A DNA stretch of 64,000 nucleotides from Sindora glabra (taxonomy: Eukaryota; Streptophyta; Magnoliopsida; Fabales; Fabaceae): NCBI GenBank assembly GCA_020226215.1, contig CM035230.1, positions 581,501 to 645,500 of the forward strand, given 5' to 3'. The notes beneath the pieces were generated by a model, which saw only the letters and a program-made list of their open reading frames with translations, had not been told where the DNA came from and did no database searches. The stretch's first letter is position 1. The number at the start of each line of letters is the position of its first letter. A program made the translations under genes and the position numbers. Shown here piece by piece: positions 1 through 12,649 of this stretch.

Positions 1-3000
1 CAAACATAATCTCTGAACATAAAATCATTTCAATCTATCCAAATTTTCCAGATAATAATAAAAAAATGAGTCTAGTTAACATCCCTTTGAGATTTAAACT
101 GTTGAATATTCCTTAAAAGCCAATCATTAGAACTCAATTAAAAGAACTCAAGGCCATGTAGCATAGCACCTAAGCTACTCCATATCTCCCTAAACCTTGG
201 GCAATCCTTCAATAATTAAGAAGAGGTTTTAAGACTAGTTTCATAGATAGCATAAATAGGAGAATAAGAGAAATCTCTCTTAAATTGCAGATTATTAGTA
301 ACAATCCTATCATGAAAACAAAACTAAAGAAACATACAAATTTTATGAGGAATTTTAAGTTTCTAAAATTTTCTCTAATGCGACTCATGATGAGAATTTT
401 GGCTTTAAGTAAATGAGGCATATATTAGGCAAATGCATAGCTTAAATCATTAACAACAAATCATCTAGAATATTAGTATTTAACCTTTCTAATTTCCACT
501 TATTATAAATCAAGTTTAACATCAAAATAAAAAAAACCAAGTCACTTTTAGTGCCAAATAATTATAGTGCTATTTAAGTCAATTCTATAGTTGAACCCAT
601 CTTGCTATTCCTTCATGCAATAAGAAAAGTTTCTCCAAACAAGAAAATCTCCAAAGCTATAAGGAAAGTATAAGGGATTAGAAACTTTCCTTTTATATTT
701 ATAGTTTAGTGTGTGCACCCAAGGCTTATTTTCTTTCTAAATAAGCTTCCATCCTAACTTTTCCATGAGGGCTAAATTAGTCTCCCTAGTTCTATGAATG
801 CTTAGGCCATTTTTTTTTATTTTTTTTAAGGTTGGGTAAATGTTTTCCCTAATTGACTAGATGAAAACCTCTCTTCACCTTATGGGAGGCCCAAACGAAA
901 TAACATATAATTTGGTTAATTCTATCACAAACTCCTATAAGGAAAAGAGTAAACTACATAAAATAATTTTGGATAGAATTTAGAATAGATTGAGCAAAGG
1001 TCATTCACCTAGCAAGATTTAAAAGTTTCCCCTTGTAGACAATGACTTATAATTCAATCTTCTTAATAATAAAGTGAAAATAAGCTATGCTAGAGCATTT
1101 CCTAAGCAAAGGAAATCCCAAATACTTGCTAAGATCATCAGTGAAAGAAAAAATGACTTACAAGCTTTGATATCATTCATCATATCATGGTGAAACCTTG
1201 AAGAAATAATGACTTTAGATTTTTGAAAGTTAACTTTCAATCTAGACACCTTACTAAATTCATTAAGAAAAGCCATAATCACCCTAGCTTGGCTCTTAAT
1301 TACTTTGGCAAGTAATAGCACTTCATCCATAAAAAAATTGATAAAAAGGAGGATGACTTGTAGCAATAGAAATAAAAGTCCACTCCCTCCTTTCCATATT
1401 TTTCTAAATGAGTAAGGAAAATATTTCAATATAAAGAACAAAAAGATAAGGAGAAAGCCAATCCCTTTGCTCAAGACCACACTTAGGAGAGAAAGCCTTA
1501 AGGTTTTCCCTATTTGATATAATACTGAATGAAGTTTTAGAAACATAGCTAATAATAAGCTACACAGTACTAAGAAGAAAAACTAAACATGCAAAGGGTT
1601 TATTAAAAAAACTTTCAATCCATTTTTTCATAGGCCTTTTTAAGGTCAATTTTAAACATTATAGCCCTTTATTGCCCTTTAATGTGTTTGATTGAGGACA
1701 ATGTTACGAGTAGTGCATCCTTTAGGAGGAAAGTAACTTTGAATAAGGCTCACTATCTTAAACAATAAGGGTTTAATTCTATTAACTAACACTTTTATTA
1801 TTACTTTATATATAACATAGCATAGAGGTCTAAATTCAACAATGGATTAACAATTTTACACATTTAGAATAAAAGCAATTAATGTATCCTTTAAACTTAT
1901 AGGAATCTTGTCACTCTAAAAAACTTCATCTATTTTCCACAAGTTATCCCTAACTATCTCTTAATAGGTTTCAAAGAAAATAACTTGAAAGCCATCTAGT
2001 CCTAGAGCTTTATTAGACCATAGCCCTAATGGTATCAAAACTTCTTTCTTAGTGGCACTTCTGATCAAACCTTGAATCTTCACCTTATCCATCCCTGAAA
2101 TTCCCTTTAAAATTAAGGGACGATTAAGTGAGGCTTCTATATTACAAAATAGATTTTCAAAATGAGAAGAAATGGTCTTTTTATGGTATTCTTCCATCTT
2201 GCAATTTTAAACATTCCACCTTTTTCTCTTTCATTGTACAACGATAGTAATATGAAAAAATTTTGTGCATCAATCTTATCTAGAAAGACATTAAAACCTA
2301 TGTTTTTTAAACTAAAAAACTTCTTCCTAGACAAGAATTTCATTAAATTCAATTCAAAATTTCCTTGCTAGATTAGTTCGAAAAGAAAAAAAGTAATTGG
2401 CTGAAGACTTTTAAATCCTAGTAAGATAAGCCAAATTTCACTTTTTATGATGAAAAATATCACCAAAGACATTCTTATTAAATCCAAACAAGCCTCCTAC
2501 ACCTTAGATAGATTTTCCATGATAATAAGAGTAGAAACATTCCAATTGTTAGTTACTACCCGTTTAAACTCTTTATGAACCATCTGCATAGCTTTAAAAT
2601 CAAAAGGTTTATTTTGTGGGACAATAAAAAGACCTTTGCTTCAAAGAAGAATGGGATAATGATTGAAATGAGTCGATGGCAAATGAAAAAGGATAGCCTT
2701 TGGGAAAAATCTTCTCTAACAATATTAACTAGAGCTTTATCTAATCTTTAAAAGCAAACCACTTTACCATGAATAGACCTATGCAAAGTAAACTTTAAAC
2801 CATTAATCCTCGATCCAAGAGCCCATGAGGAACTATATCATCATTAAATAGTTTCAATCTTTTATAATAGATGATACCCATTTTTCCTCTTACTCAAAAG
2901 AGATATCATTGAAATCTCCTAGAACCACCTAAGGGAATGAGAAAAAGTTAATAATATGTTTCAAATACTGCCATAGAAATGCCCCCTAGGATGGAGTTAA

Positions 3001-3335
3001 GCAAGCATAATTGCACTACAAAACTATTTTCCATTAAAAGATTCTACCAAGAAAGCAAACTGCTAATTAGAAGAAGAAATAATGGTAAATATTAAATTGA
3101 AGTGAGCTCCAAGAATCCAAATACCCTTATAAAAACCATTAGGGTCTTAGAAAGAAACTATACTAAATTCGTCATTCTACCATTACTTTTCTATTCTATT
3201 GAAAGGAATGTGAGTTTCTAGAATAAAAACCAAATTAGGATGATTAACTTGAATAGTTCTTAATTATCTTTTAGCCCTATCATTGTTGATGCCATGGATA
3301 TTCCATGATAGAATAGTAAAACATAAGCTACTAGA
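1..3335 (-). pseudogene. LINE ORF2 remnant: endonuclease, reverse transcriptase, zf-RVT
   Basis: ORF2 normally encodes an APE-type endonuclease and a reverse transcriptase for target-primed insertion. At 3270-3320 the minus strand reads TILSWNIHGINN, the usual endonuclease start. At about 2895-2935 it reads LGDFNDI, matching the catalytic GDFN motif. The RT is seen at 1961-2197 (KALGLDGFQ for the family KAPGPDGF) and at 1085-1546 (FMDEVLLLAKVIKSQAR, where the family has F-A-D-D, then LKVNFQKSK). At about 100-400 is a zinc-binding RT C-terminal segment (HDRIVTNNLQFKRDFSYS), continuing to the window edge. The catalytic DD is DE here, and there are many stops and frame changes, so it is dead. 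Confidence 0.85.
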
Positions 3336-3339
3336 CAAA

Positions 3340-4300
3340 ACAAATAAGAGAAAAGAAAAAGTAAAGGATAGAAAAAGTAATACTAAGATTTATCACAATA
3401 TTCAATATCATGAACATTATAATTAGAAAAAACATCACTTCTAAAAAATTTCAATCTTAGACTAGTATCTATATTAAAAGAGCCACCCCCAATATGACTA
3501 GATGGTAACCTTTCATGATCTCTAACATAAACATCTTGGCTCTCTTTTCTAGGGTTATAAACATTAGTAGAAACCTCAATTATGCATTCATCACTAATCG
3601 ACTTATGACAATTACTAACAACTAGCTATTTTTGTGAGACTACCATAACCTTTCTTAGAGTGCTCGATCGACTGAGAACTTTCCTTCTTGAAGGCATGCT
3701 AAAGGTTGCCCCAAAGAAAAGTTAGAGACTACATACTACACCATGAGCTACCTCTTCCACTATTACGCCTTTCCCATCCTCCATTATCCCTTATTTACCA
3801 CCTTTTTCTTTCTTAGAATTTTTAATGCAAACTTAGGATAGAGATTTGTTTGAGACATTTATAAGCATAACATTGTCATATGGGGCCTAATTTTTCTCCT
3901 TAATTTCTTCCAACTTAATCAAAGTTGAGAAAGTAGTTTTATTTCCTTATTTTCTAGAAGATCCCTTAACATTTGAATTTATATATTTTAAAGTCCAACA
4001 TTTTTTCCCTTTACCACCATCTAATCTCCAAACATTTTGGGGGCATTTGTAGTCTCCTAATTCATAATTTTGATAGCTTTAGCTTTATCATGATGTTTGT
4101 TTCTTGCCTCTTTTACTTTTCCTTCCTAGCTAATGCCACCTTCTAAGAGTTTCTAGTATATCCATATGCTCATAATGAAAACATAACTTATGTAAATCTT
4201 CATATTCCACCTTAAGCCATTATCCACTAATAAAAACCTGAGGAATAAAAAGTTTAATCTAAGTCACTAAAAAATAAAACCAAGCAAACCTTCTTTATAA
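3340..4300 (-). pseudogene. LINE ORF1 (gag-like, DUF4283/zinc-knuckle type) remnant
   Basis: ORF1 proteins of plant L1 LINEs bind the element RNA. Around 4150-4225 the minus strand reads VEYEDLHKLCFHYEHMDIL. This matches the conserved VEYEGLHxxCFxCGxxGH segment at the zinc knuckle of plant LINE ORF1, with the second cysteine changed to tyrosine and the His-bearing part lost. The rest, down to the ORF2 start at about 3330, is broken by stops and I can place no other domain. It lies immediately upstream of ORF2, as expected for this family. Limits are approximate. Confidence 0.6.
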
Positions 4301-4320
4301 AGCCATAATTATGTTTTAAT

Positions 4321-4864
4321 CCATTTTAACTAGATTCCAAATCATAATCATAATCACTCTTAGCACACTAGCCTAATGATACAAGACATTTAATTCTAGA
4401 ATTTTAATCTAGGCTAAAGTTAAAGTTAGCTTATAAAAAGTAGGAATGAAGCCTAGGGTCTATTTGCTTATAATTAGATAGTGGTAAAAAAATTAACCAT
4501 AGACCTTTCGTTATAATATACTTTAAATCAATAGCATCGAAGAATTAACCAAAAAGAAGTTGTGATCGAGGTTAATCACTTTTGTTAACCTTTGCACCTT
4601 TCGCATTATTCTAATTTCTAATGCAAAACTTGATAATTCACTCTTTTGCCAAAAAACTTAATAACTAATGAACTATGCCAAGGTTACAAAGCTATTCTGA
4701 CTTCATCTAATATGATAAACATTCATATAAATAAACCATGATAGAGAAATATAGAACCTCAATCACAAAGTCAATAAAAGAATACAAAAATGTAAGTTAA
4801 AACATGTTTTTTTTTCATTTAAGTAATTTTGATTATATTATATATATTTGAAATTTACTTAAAC
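4321..4864. other. Unassigned AT-rich stretch between LINE and gypsy A
   Basis: No open frame, repeat pair or recognisable motif was found here. It may hold the 5' untranslated region of the LINE, because the LINE 5' end cannot be fixed. Confidence 0.4.
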
Positions 4865-4869
4865 CTATA
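4865..4869. repeat. Left target-site duplication of gypsy A (CTATA)
   Basis: CTATA lies directly outside the left LTR. The same five bases lie directly outside the right LTR at 10589-10593. Five bases is the usual duplication length for Ty3/gypsy insertions. Confidence 0.75.
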
Positions 4870-5186
4870 TGGCTTAGGAGCTAAATGGAAAAGAGAGAAA
4901 ATATCTTTGAAAAGAAATTGTATTAATTTTCAATTTAAGAGTGATGCCCAAAGTACAATAGGAAAAAGGTATTTATAGTGGTTCTCTAAGGGCATTTTCA
5001 TCTTAATTTTTTTAGAAATATCCTCTCTATGCAAATTCTTATGTAGGCTCTTGCGTTTTTTTATCACTAGGTACAAAGTATGGTTTTTCTGATAATTTTA
5101 AAACATTTCTAGAAAATTTAAAAACATCTCTTGACTTTATGTTTATTAGAGCTTAGGTTGGATTCATTGTATTTGACTCCATAATA
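4870..5186 (-). repeat. 3' LTR of gypsy A
   Basis: It begins TGGCTTAGGAGCTAAATGG on the plus strand and aligns end to end with 10271-10588. Its inner end reads CCATAATA on the plus strand, so the expected terminal CA has become TA. It abuts the polypurine tract on the inside and the CTATA duplication on the outside. Confidence 0.85.
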
Positions 5187-5196
5187 TTCTACCTAA
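5187..5196 (-). other. Polypurine tract of gypsy A
   Basis: The minus strand reads TTAGGTAGAA immediately upstream of the 3' LTR start. A purine run here primes plus-strand DNA synthesis in LTR retrotransposons. It is short and decayed, and its position is the main evidence. Confidence 0.5.
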
Positions 5197-5239
5197 GTTA
5201 GACTAGAGTTACCCTCAAGCTTAGTTGTCATTTTCCTCA

Positions 5240-8200
5240 TAGTATGGTGAGACATCAACAAGGTTAAAGATGGCATTAATGCTATAGGTGTTTGGTAACT
5301 CTATCTTATAGGCATTGTCATTGATCTTTTATACATTTCAAAATGGTCCATTTGCTTTTAGTGATAGCTTAGCATATGGCTGATTTAGAAATCTTTCTTT
5401 TTGCAAGTGTATACATACTAAGTTTCTTTCCTTGAAAGTGTGTTCCATTGTCAATATTTATCCTATTGGATTTTATATTTTGAATTTTATTTCTAAATTC
5501 TTATATGAACTTACTTATGAAACTTTTTAATCTCCTTTGCTCTCTCTTCTGCCTTTGCACTGTATTAATAACTAGTAGAAAAAAGTGCTAAGTCTAGTGG
5601 ACTAAAGGGACAAGTGTCATATATTACCTCAAATAGGTACTTTCTAGTTGCATGGTTAGTGGAATTATTATAAGCAATCTTGATCCGTGCAAGGATAAGG
5701 TCCAATTATTTTAGATTCTTCCCAATGAAATTGCGGAGTAAATTTTTAAGAATTCTATTGATTACTTCTATTTGTCTATCTATTTAAGGATGAGTAGTGT
5801 TATTGAATTGAAGTTTTATACCCATCTTTTTCCATAAAATTCTCTAAAAATGACTTAGAAACTTGACATCTCGATTGGAAGTAATAGTTTTTGGAATGCC
5901 ATAGAGTTGAACAATTTCTTTGAAGTATAAGTTTACAACTTGAATGGCATCATTTGTTCTTTGACACAGAATAAAATGTGCCATTTTTGAAAATCTATAT
6001 ATGACTACCATTATGGAATCTTTGAGTATGAGGTAGTCCAAGGATAAAATCTATACTAATATTTTCCTATAGTCCTACTAGAACTAGTAAAGGCATGTAT
6101 AGTTCTGTATTTTGGCTTTTGGTTTTTCTTATGTGACAAACCTTGCATCTTTGAGTGTGTTTATTGATGTCTTTTTAAAGCTTTGACTATTAGAAATTTT
6201 CTTTGACCAGAGATATAATTGTATCTTGCCTAAAGTTTCTAGTTAATCTTTTATCATGGGCTTCTTAAATAATCACTTTTTATAGTGAACAATGAGGAAT
6301 ACATAATGTCTTATCATTGAACAAGAATCCTTGATATCTATAGTATTGTTAGAAGAGTTAGGCTTCAGTAGAACTCCAAACTTTACAAAAAGTTAGGTCA
6401 TCTTGGCACAATTCTTTAAAAGTCTTAAATCTAAAAAATTTTTCTCTGGAGACTAAAAAGTAAGATGTGCTATTGACTTAGCATATCTAGTACAATATTT
6501 TGATTTCTAACTTTATGCTTGAGTAAGAGTAGGTAAGATTACAAGAATTCACTCCAAGAGGCATGTCTATAATTAATTTTTTGCTAAGAATTCAAATGCT
6601 TGAGAGCTTTATGACCTGAGTAAAGAATAAACTCTTTTTGTAACAAGTAATGACTCCATTATTGTAAGGTATGAACAATGGCATAGAATTCCTTGTCATA
6701 AGTGAAATATTTGAGTTTGCCATTACTAAGTTTTTCATTGAAAAAGGCTACTGGATGTCTTTCTTGACTTAGAATGGCACAAATTCTAGTATTAGAAGTA
6801 TCGTAGTTGACTCTGAACACGTGGTCAAAATTTAGAAGAGATGATATAGGAACTTTAGTCAAATGCTTCTTTAATTCATCAAAACTTCTCTAGGCTTGCT
6901 TTGTCCATTGAAATTTATCTCCTTTAATGCAGTTTATGAGTAGGATAGCAATAGAGCTGAAGTTTTTGATAAATCTTCTATAAAAGGAGGTGAATCCATG
7001 AAAGATCCTCACAATATAAATAGATTTAGGAGTTAGCCAATTGTTGATGGCTTCCATTTTACTTGGTTCTATCAGATGCCTTCAATAGTGATAATATACC
7101 TAAGAAATGAAACTTCCTTTGTTGTGAATGAACATTTCTTAAGGTTGACATATAACTTCTGCTCCTTAAGAATCTCTAGCATTTGTCAAAATATGCTCCA
7201 AATATTCTTTTTTGCTTTTGTTTTAGATAGAAATATTGTTAAAGTATACAACTACAAATTTTCTAATAAAGGGTCAAAGTACTTAATTCATTAAATACAT
7301 AAATATGCTGGGAGCATCGGATAATCTAAAAGCCATTACAGTCCATTCATATAGGCCATCTTTAATCTTAAAAGTTATCTTTCATTCATCTTCTAGTCGT
7401 ATTCTAATATGATGATATTTGCTATGAAGATTTATTTTGGAAAAAATGACTACACCATGTAGCTGGTTAAGTATATCGTTAAGTCTTGGTATTGAAAATT
7501 GATACTTAATGGTGATCTTATTCATAGCTCGATTATCAATACACATTCTCCAACTACCATCCTTCTTTGGTACTAAAAGTGTAGGTATAGCACAAAGATT
7601 GATGCTCCCCTAGATTAGTCCTTTCTTTAGTAGCTATTTGATCTAGCACTAGATCTTAGCATGCTCCTGTGAACTCATTCTATAGGCTGGCTTGTTAAGA
7701 ATAACATCTCTATGGATGAAGTTAATGGTGTGCTAGACATCTTGCATTAGTGGTAAATGAGGGGGAATCTTTTCTGGTATAACATCTAGGAATTCAACGA
7801 GTAGTTGTTTAATCTTTGGTGGAAGAGTGGTTCCATTATTTTGTTCAAGTAATAGTACAAGGCACATAATTTGGGCTTATACTAGTTTTACCTTGAATTG
7901 TGCCTTAGAAATTAAGGACACTAATGGCTTGTCTTCGCTTCAGTTTGGTTAAATTCTTTAGGTGGAAATAGAGTTAACTTGATCTTTATTCCATCCTTTA
8001 TGAAAGAATAAGTGTTTGCATAACCATCGTATATAACATGATGGCCATATTGCTGAGGTCTTCCTAGGAAAAGGTGACAACCTTTTGTTGGAATAACATT
8101 GTACCATACCTTGTCTTAGTACTTCTTATAGATTGAAAAGGTGACAAGGTAGTGTCTTGTCTTTTTTACCTTCTTGTCTTTGTTGAGCTATTACAACATG

Positions 8201-8335
8201 TAAGAATGTGGATGATTCTGAGTGGGTAGCCTAAGCTTTTCCACTATGTGTCTTGACATAACATTCTTATAACTTTTGTTGTCTATGATCACATCATAGA
8301 TTTTGCCTTAGGTAGTGTAGCAGGTATGGAAAATA
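5240..8335 (-). pseudogene. Gypsy A pol remnant: protease, RT, RNase H, integrase
   Basis: The domains follow the Ty3/gypsy order on the minus strand. Protease lies at about 7950-8330: the Asp-bearing segment DVIIDNKSYKN, then LGRPQQYG and DGYANTYSF. RT lies at about 6870-7720: RIRLEDE, DGLYEWTVMAFGLS, then VVYFNNI where YFDDI is expected, so one catalytic Asp is lost. RNase H lies at about 6560-6862: ILSQERHPVAFFNEKLS and YDKEFYAIVHTLQ. Integrase lies at about 5400-6190: ENISIDFILGLPHTQR, then 5844-6041 with YRFSKMAHFI and GIPKTITSNRDVKFLSHF. The polyprotein end near 5270-5330 reads INDNAYKIELPN. Stops interrupt almost every segment. I cannot see a chromodomain. Confidence 0.85.
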
Positions 8336-8339
8336 TTAT

Positions 8340-9340
8340 GCCTAATCCAAGGTTCCTCTTTTGTTGCCGTTGTACTAGTGATTCTCTATGATCAGTAAGG
8401 ATGAGTTCTTCATCAAATACTGATGGTTTATTGGATTCTTCTTGATTCTACTTGAACTCTTTTTCTTTTAATACTTCTTGAATTTCCTCTTTAATGATAG
8501 TGATAATTTTGTGATTTGCACAATTGAATGCTATGCAGCTAAATCCTTGGCATTCAAAGCATTTAGGTGGTCTAAGTTGAGTGGGTGGTTTAGGGTTGGC
8601 TTTTTTAGTAGATTTAGGTAGGGTCTTTTTTGAGGTATTAGGTTGTGGGGATTGAGTTTTGCAAGTTTGGTAGGGTTTCTAGAGGAGGAAGGTTGGAACA
8701 TAGACTTTTCAAGGAGTTATTTCTTAATTTAAATGACAAGTTAGATAACATCATCTAAAGTTCAGTATTGTTGGAGTTGAACTAGTTAGGTAATTTCAAA
8801 GTTCAATCCTCAGAGATAGTGGCTATAATATATTCTTTCTTCTCTTGAATATCATATTTCATCATCAACTTTTCAAATTTCCTAGTGTGTTCTTCCATGG
8901 ATAGGGACTTTTGGTGGAGATTTTGCTATTAGATAAAGCTATCTTGATAGTAATGATCAGGTAAGAACTTATGTGTAAACACCTATTGTATCTTCTCCCA
9001 TGTTTTAATCTTGCTTCGCCTTTCATGTTCATATTTCTTCTTTAGGTTTTCCTACTAGATTAAGTTATGTTTCTTTAGTTTGATAGTAACAATATTCACT
9101 TTCTATTCATCTAGTATATCTTTAAGCTTAAAAACTCTTTCAATTGCTTGAAGCTAATCTACAAATTCGTTTAATTGGAACTTTCCTTCGAAATCCGAAA
9201 TGTCTACTTTAATATCATTACCTTAGGTTGACTACCCTTAGGGGCAATAACTACTTGCTAAAGAGTAGTTACTGCTATCAGGATCATATTCTGAATTCAT
9301 TCTTTAATTTAGTAAGTCTTATTGAGCATTAGCAATCTCC
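8340..9340 (-). pseudogene. Gypsy A gag remnant with zinc knuckle
   Basis: Gag forms the particle and binds RNA. At about 8520-8580 the minus strand reads CFECQGFSCIAFNCANH. This is the CX2CX4HX4C zinc knuckle of plant gypsy gag (family form CFxCxGxGHIAxxC) with the histidine replaced by cysteine. Upstream the frame is broken repeatedly and the start cannot be chosen. It lies between the leader and the protease, as expected. Confidence 0.7.
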
Positions 9341-10255
9341 TATAGTATTGAATCTATTATTGCAACTTTTCCATTTTGATCTCATGGAGGTTTCTCTCAT
9401 TTTATCTTTTGAGTGGCATTTTTGTTAATTTTTGGTGAGTTTTGGGGTCAAATTAAGATTTTGGAAGGTTTTAGGAAATTTCATAATTATCAAAAAAATC
9501 CTAAGGTTAAAATTGGACTTTATACAAAGTATGGGTTGTTTTGGTAAATTTTGAAAATTTTAGCTTTATTAGAAATTTTTAGAAAATTCTAGGGTCAAAG
9601 TTTAATTTGATAGAAAGTATAGGTTATTTTGGTAATTTTATAGAAGATCTAGGTTTATTAGGAATTTTGAAAAGGGTTAAAGGTAATTTAGAAATTTAAG
9701 AAAAAATTTGGGTAAAAAAGTGATTATCAAGAAAAAGATTTTTTTTTTTTTGTAATTTTAGATAAATTCTATTGACCAAGAGGGTGACGTGTTACTATGA
9801 GACAAGTGTCAAAAGGTGGATAGGCTGATGTGGCTTTGATTGTTGACTAGACAATTGATGTCAATAAAGGTGATTGGGAACACTAATGTGGCAAAAGATG
9901 ACACATGGCACACCTAAGTGGATGACATGGCAATGATTGTGCAATAGTTGCTAAGGTAGCAATGATGTGTGTTGTCTTCAACCTTTGAAAGGCAAGTGCA
10001 GCATGTGTGCAAACAACCAGTGTATAGGTCCTTGGTGGTAGCGCATAAGAGTGCATAAGAGCTCCAATCCTCATGAAACTTGGTATTTTAACATTTTGGA
10101 CCATTTCGAACACTTTTACGATGTCATTTTGTCGAGAAATTGATAAAAAATAAGGGTTTCAACGCTAGCAAGTTGATGAGCCTATAAATTTATAAAATTC
10201 AGGAGAATTTCGACCACTTTAACTTAAACATTTGCATAGAAAGTTAGGAAAGTCA
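9341..10255 (-). other. 5' leader of gypsy A
   Basis: This non-coding stretch lies between the PBS and gag. It contains a run of T at about 9738-9750 and a GC-richer patch (9785-10110) with repeated short words such as GATGACACATGGC and GATGACATGGC. A 76-codon open frame at 9883-10113 has no recognisable motif and is probably chance. Confidence 0.5.
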
Positions 10256-10267
10256 ACTCTAATACTA
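10256..10267 (-). other. Primer-binding site of gypsy A (tRNA-iMet-like)
   Basis: The minus strand just inside the 5' LTR reads TAGTATTAGAGT, close to the standard plant PBS TGGTATCAGAGC for initiator tRNA-Met. The three differences (G to A, C to T, C to T) are all transitions. Confidence 0.65.
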
Positions 10268-10270
10268 AAA

Positions 10271-10588
10271 TGGCTAAAGAGCTAAATGGAAAAGAGAGAA
10301 AATCTTTTTGAAAAAAAAATTGTATTAATTTTTCAATATGCAATGATGCCTTAAGTACAGTAGGAAGAAGGTATTTATATTGGTTCTTTAAGGGTATTTT
10401 TGTCCTAATATTTCTAGAGATATCTCCCACATGTAGATTCCTATGTAGGCTTTTAAGTCTTTCCATGGTTAGGTACAAAGTATGGTTGTTTTTACAATTT
10501 TGAGACACCTCTAGAAATTCTAAAAACAACTCTTAATGTCATGTTTATCATAGCTTGGGTTGGGTTCATTATATTTGACTCTGTAATA
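10271..10588 (-). repeat. 5' LTR of gypsy A
   Basis: It aligns along its length with 4870-5186. It begins TGGCTAAAGAGCTAAATGG and ends CTCTGTAATA on the plus strand, with CTATA directly outside. Confidence 0.85.
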
Positions 10589-10593
10589 CTATA
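10589..10593. repeat. Right target-site duplication of gypsy A (CTATA)
   Basis: Identical to the five bases at 4865-4869 on the other side of the element. Confidence 0.75.
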
Positions 10594-11024
10594 ACCAATC
10601 TTTTTAAATCCAATCTGATAATTGATTCAACAAGATGATTAAGTCAAGATCAAAGCAATACAACAAATTGACCTAGACATTTAAATTGGTTAATGTATTT
10701 TCATATCCATAATATATATATATATTATGCATATAAAAAATTATATTCACTTATCTTATGCAAGATTTCTTTTTGTGAAACACAATATAAACATTGATTT
10801 TACCATAAATATAATATTAAAATTATAATTCATTTTAGATGATAGAAAATTTTAAATTTGTTATTATAAATATAAAAATCATTTGTCAAAGAAATATTTA
10901 GTTTTATATTGCATAAAATATAAATATGTAATACATAATATTTAAAAAATTCAAGTGAATTCTAGAAGTTATATATAATTTATTGGCACTTCTTCAATAC
11001 ATCCTCTCAATATTTTTCATAGAG
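10594..11024. other. Unassigned AT-rich stretch
   Basis: Very AT-rich, with a short TA run near 10713-10724. No open frame or repeat that I can name. Confidence 0.5.
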
Positions 11025-11285
11025 TTTGCAATTTTTTCATAAAATCACACAATAACACCTTAAAATTTCTTGTCGCAATAACTCCTTAAGCTTTCTTGTT
11101 ACAAGATCATTATTTCATGTTATCGATGCACGAAGTTATGAGATCTTTTAAAAAATTTGTGAATTTTAAGTGAATAATTATACTTTATATACTTATGTCA
11201 TACGGAAGAATTGCAAGATCTTACGAAAAACTTGTGAGTTTTGCAAAACTTTCTTATAAAAATCACAAAAAATTCATATTGGTAC
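11025..11285. repeat. Left inverted-repeat arm
   Basis: It is complementary in reverse to 13470-13745. Within the arm, a word like GCAAGATCTTACGAAAAACTTGTGA recurs in degenerate form, so the arm itself is built from short repeated units. Confidence 0.5.
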
Positions 11286-11289
11286 TACC

Positions 11290-12649
11290 TTTTTTTTTCT
11301 CGAGGTTATACCAAAGGAAACCCCTTTATTTTCTATATATATATATATATTGCATGCGAAAATCAGCATAGACTGCCTTTAGTCGTAGTGCATGCAAAAA
11401 AACTACCTAGAGTTGAACAAGTAATGTTTATAACCCATTTGCAACAAAAATGGACCTACACAGGTAACAAAAAAAAAAAAATGCAGATGAAACTACACGT
11501 ATAATATCAACACAAATGGACAAAAACTTAACACTCATCTGCACAGAGTTGTGCTTGATATACTTGCCAAATTGTACTGGTTAGTTGGGGTAATCTTCGC
11601 CCTTGTCTACATATGGAAGATATTCCATCCATTCAAAATAACCATGCAATTCAGCATGTGATCGTCATTTAAGCCGCTATTAATCTATATACATGAAATC
11701 TGTTGCAAATACATATTAAGTTGAAAAGTGGATCATGGGCACATTTATGTCCACTGCGTCATTGCAATGTGATATCTGTTTGAATTATAAGGCCATGCGG
11801 ATCACCATCTCCTTGCAGGCAAACCCTCCGTGGGAAGGTTGCTCACATCCTAGTGCGTTGGTATTGTGTATCAAGCGGCAATTCCATGCTTATCGGTGAA
11901 CTTATATAGAAAAGCAGGTGTCGCAGTGCTTGGATGACAACAATGACAATTAAGTCTAACTTGAGTGTGGAAGCCACTTGATAAATGTTACCCACCTGTC
12001 AACATTTCACATTAATGTGAGTAGTGCGCATCGAAGACCACCTGGCATTTAATATGGGACAAGTGGAGTCGGTGGACGGAATTCAATGTGGCTTTATGTC
12101 TAGTTTAGGGAACATTTATTGTCTCATCGTAAATTCGGAAAAAAAAGGAAAGGAAACAAAACAAGGGATTTTGATACTGCAAACAAGGTTCCACCCTCTT
12201 CCCCTACTTGACACTTGGCTCTTGACGTAATTACAATCTCAAATTTAAGGACATGTATTTGTTTGATGAGGCAATTGAAAATCATGAAAAGCAATTGCAA
12301 GTTGTAAAATTTTACTTATTACCTTTTTAAATATATCTAACTGCACATTTGACAGTTTTGAATAATTAATCATGATCAATAATCCTTATTTAAGAAAATA
12401 ACCTACTTAGTATAGCTTGTGTTGTAATTCTGAAACTAAGAAAAAAATTCTTTAATTTCATACCCATACTAAGTTACTAACTTTACCTTTTTAGTCCTTT
12501 ACTTTCATGGGTCGCATGCAACATCAAAGATCTTATAGTTTATATTAATAATAATCACAACTCACTTTCATTTTGTAAATTCCTTTCAACATTTTCCAAT
12601 TATATTATTATACCAATAATAATACTATATATATAATAATTAATACTTT
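11290..12649. other. Interior of inverted-repeat element, no identified gene
   Basis: It includes a moderately GC-richer part at 11540-12235. Open frames at 11241-11504 and 12024-12230 (plus strand) show no motif I recognise. It could be captured host DNA, but nothing here proves that. Confidence 0.35.

Larger units (their letters stand above)
1..4320 (-). mobile_element. L1-type LINE, degenerate, runs off the left edge
   Basis: This is a non-LTR retrotransposon read on the minus strand, with its 5' side near 4.3 kb and its 3' end beyond base 1. Going 5' to 3' I see an ORF1-type zinc-knuckle region, an endonuclease start, a reverse transcriptase and a zinc-binding reverse transcriptase C-terminal region, which is the usual order for plant L1 LINEs. 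Stops and frameshifts interrupt every part. The exact 5' end is not visible. The poly(A) tail and TSD would lie outside the window on the left. Confidence 0.85.
4870..10588 (-). mobile_element. Ty3/gypsy element A, structurally complete, decayed
   Basis: This is a 5.7-kb LTR retrotransposon on the minus strand. It has two LTRs of about 318 bp (4870-5186 and 10271-10588), a 5-bp CTATA duplication on both sides, a PBS resembling that for initiator tRNA-Met, and a short polypurine tract. Between the LTRs, in minus-strand order, are leader, gag with a zinc knuckle, protease, RT, RNase H and integrase. The protease motif style (GRPQQYG for GRPWQYD, and IIDN) resembles Galadriel/Reina/CRM-type chromoviruses. 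The LTRs differ by eye at roughly one position in five, so the insertion is old. All coding parts have stops. Confidence 0.9.

Noticed and set aside
9883..10113. Possible extra gene in the gypsy A leader
   Set aside because: Short, no motif, and it sits between the PBS and gag, where leader sequence is expected.
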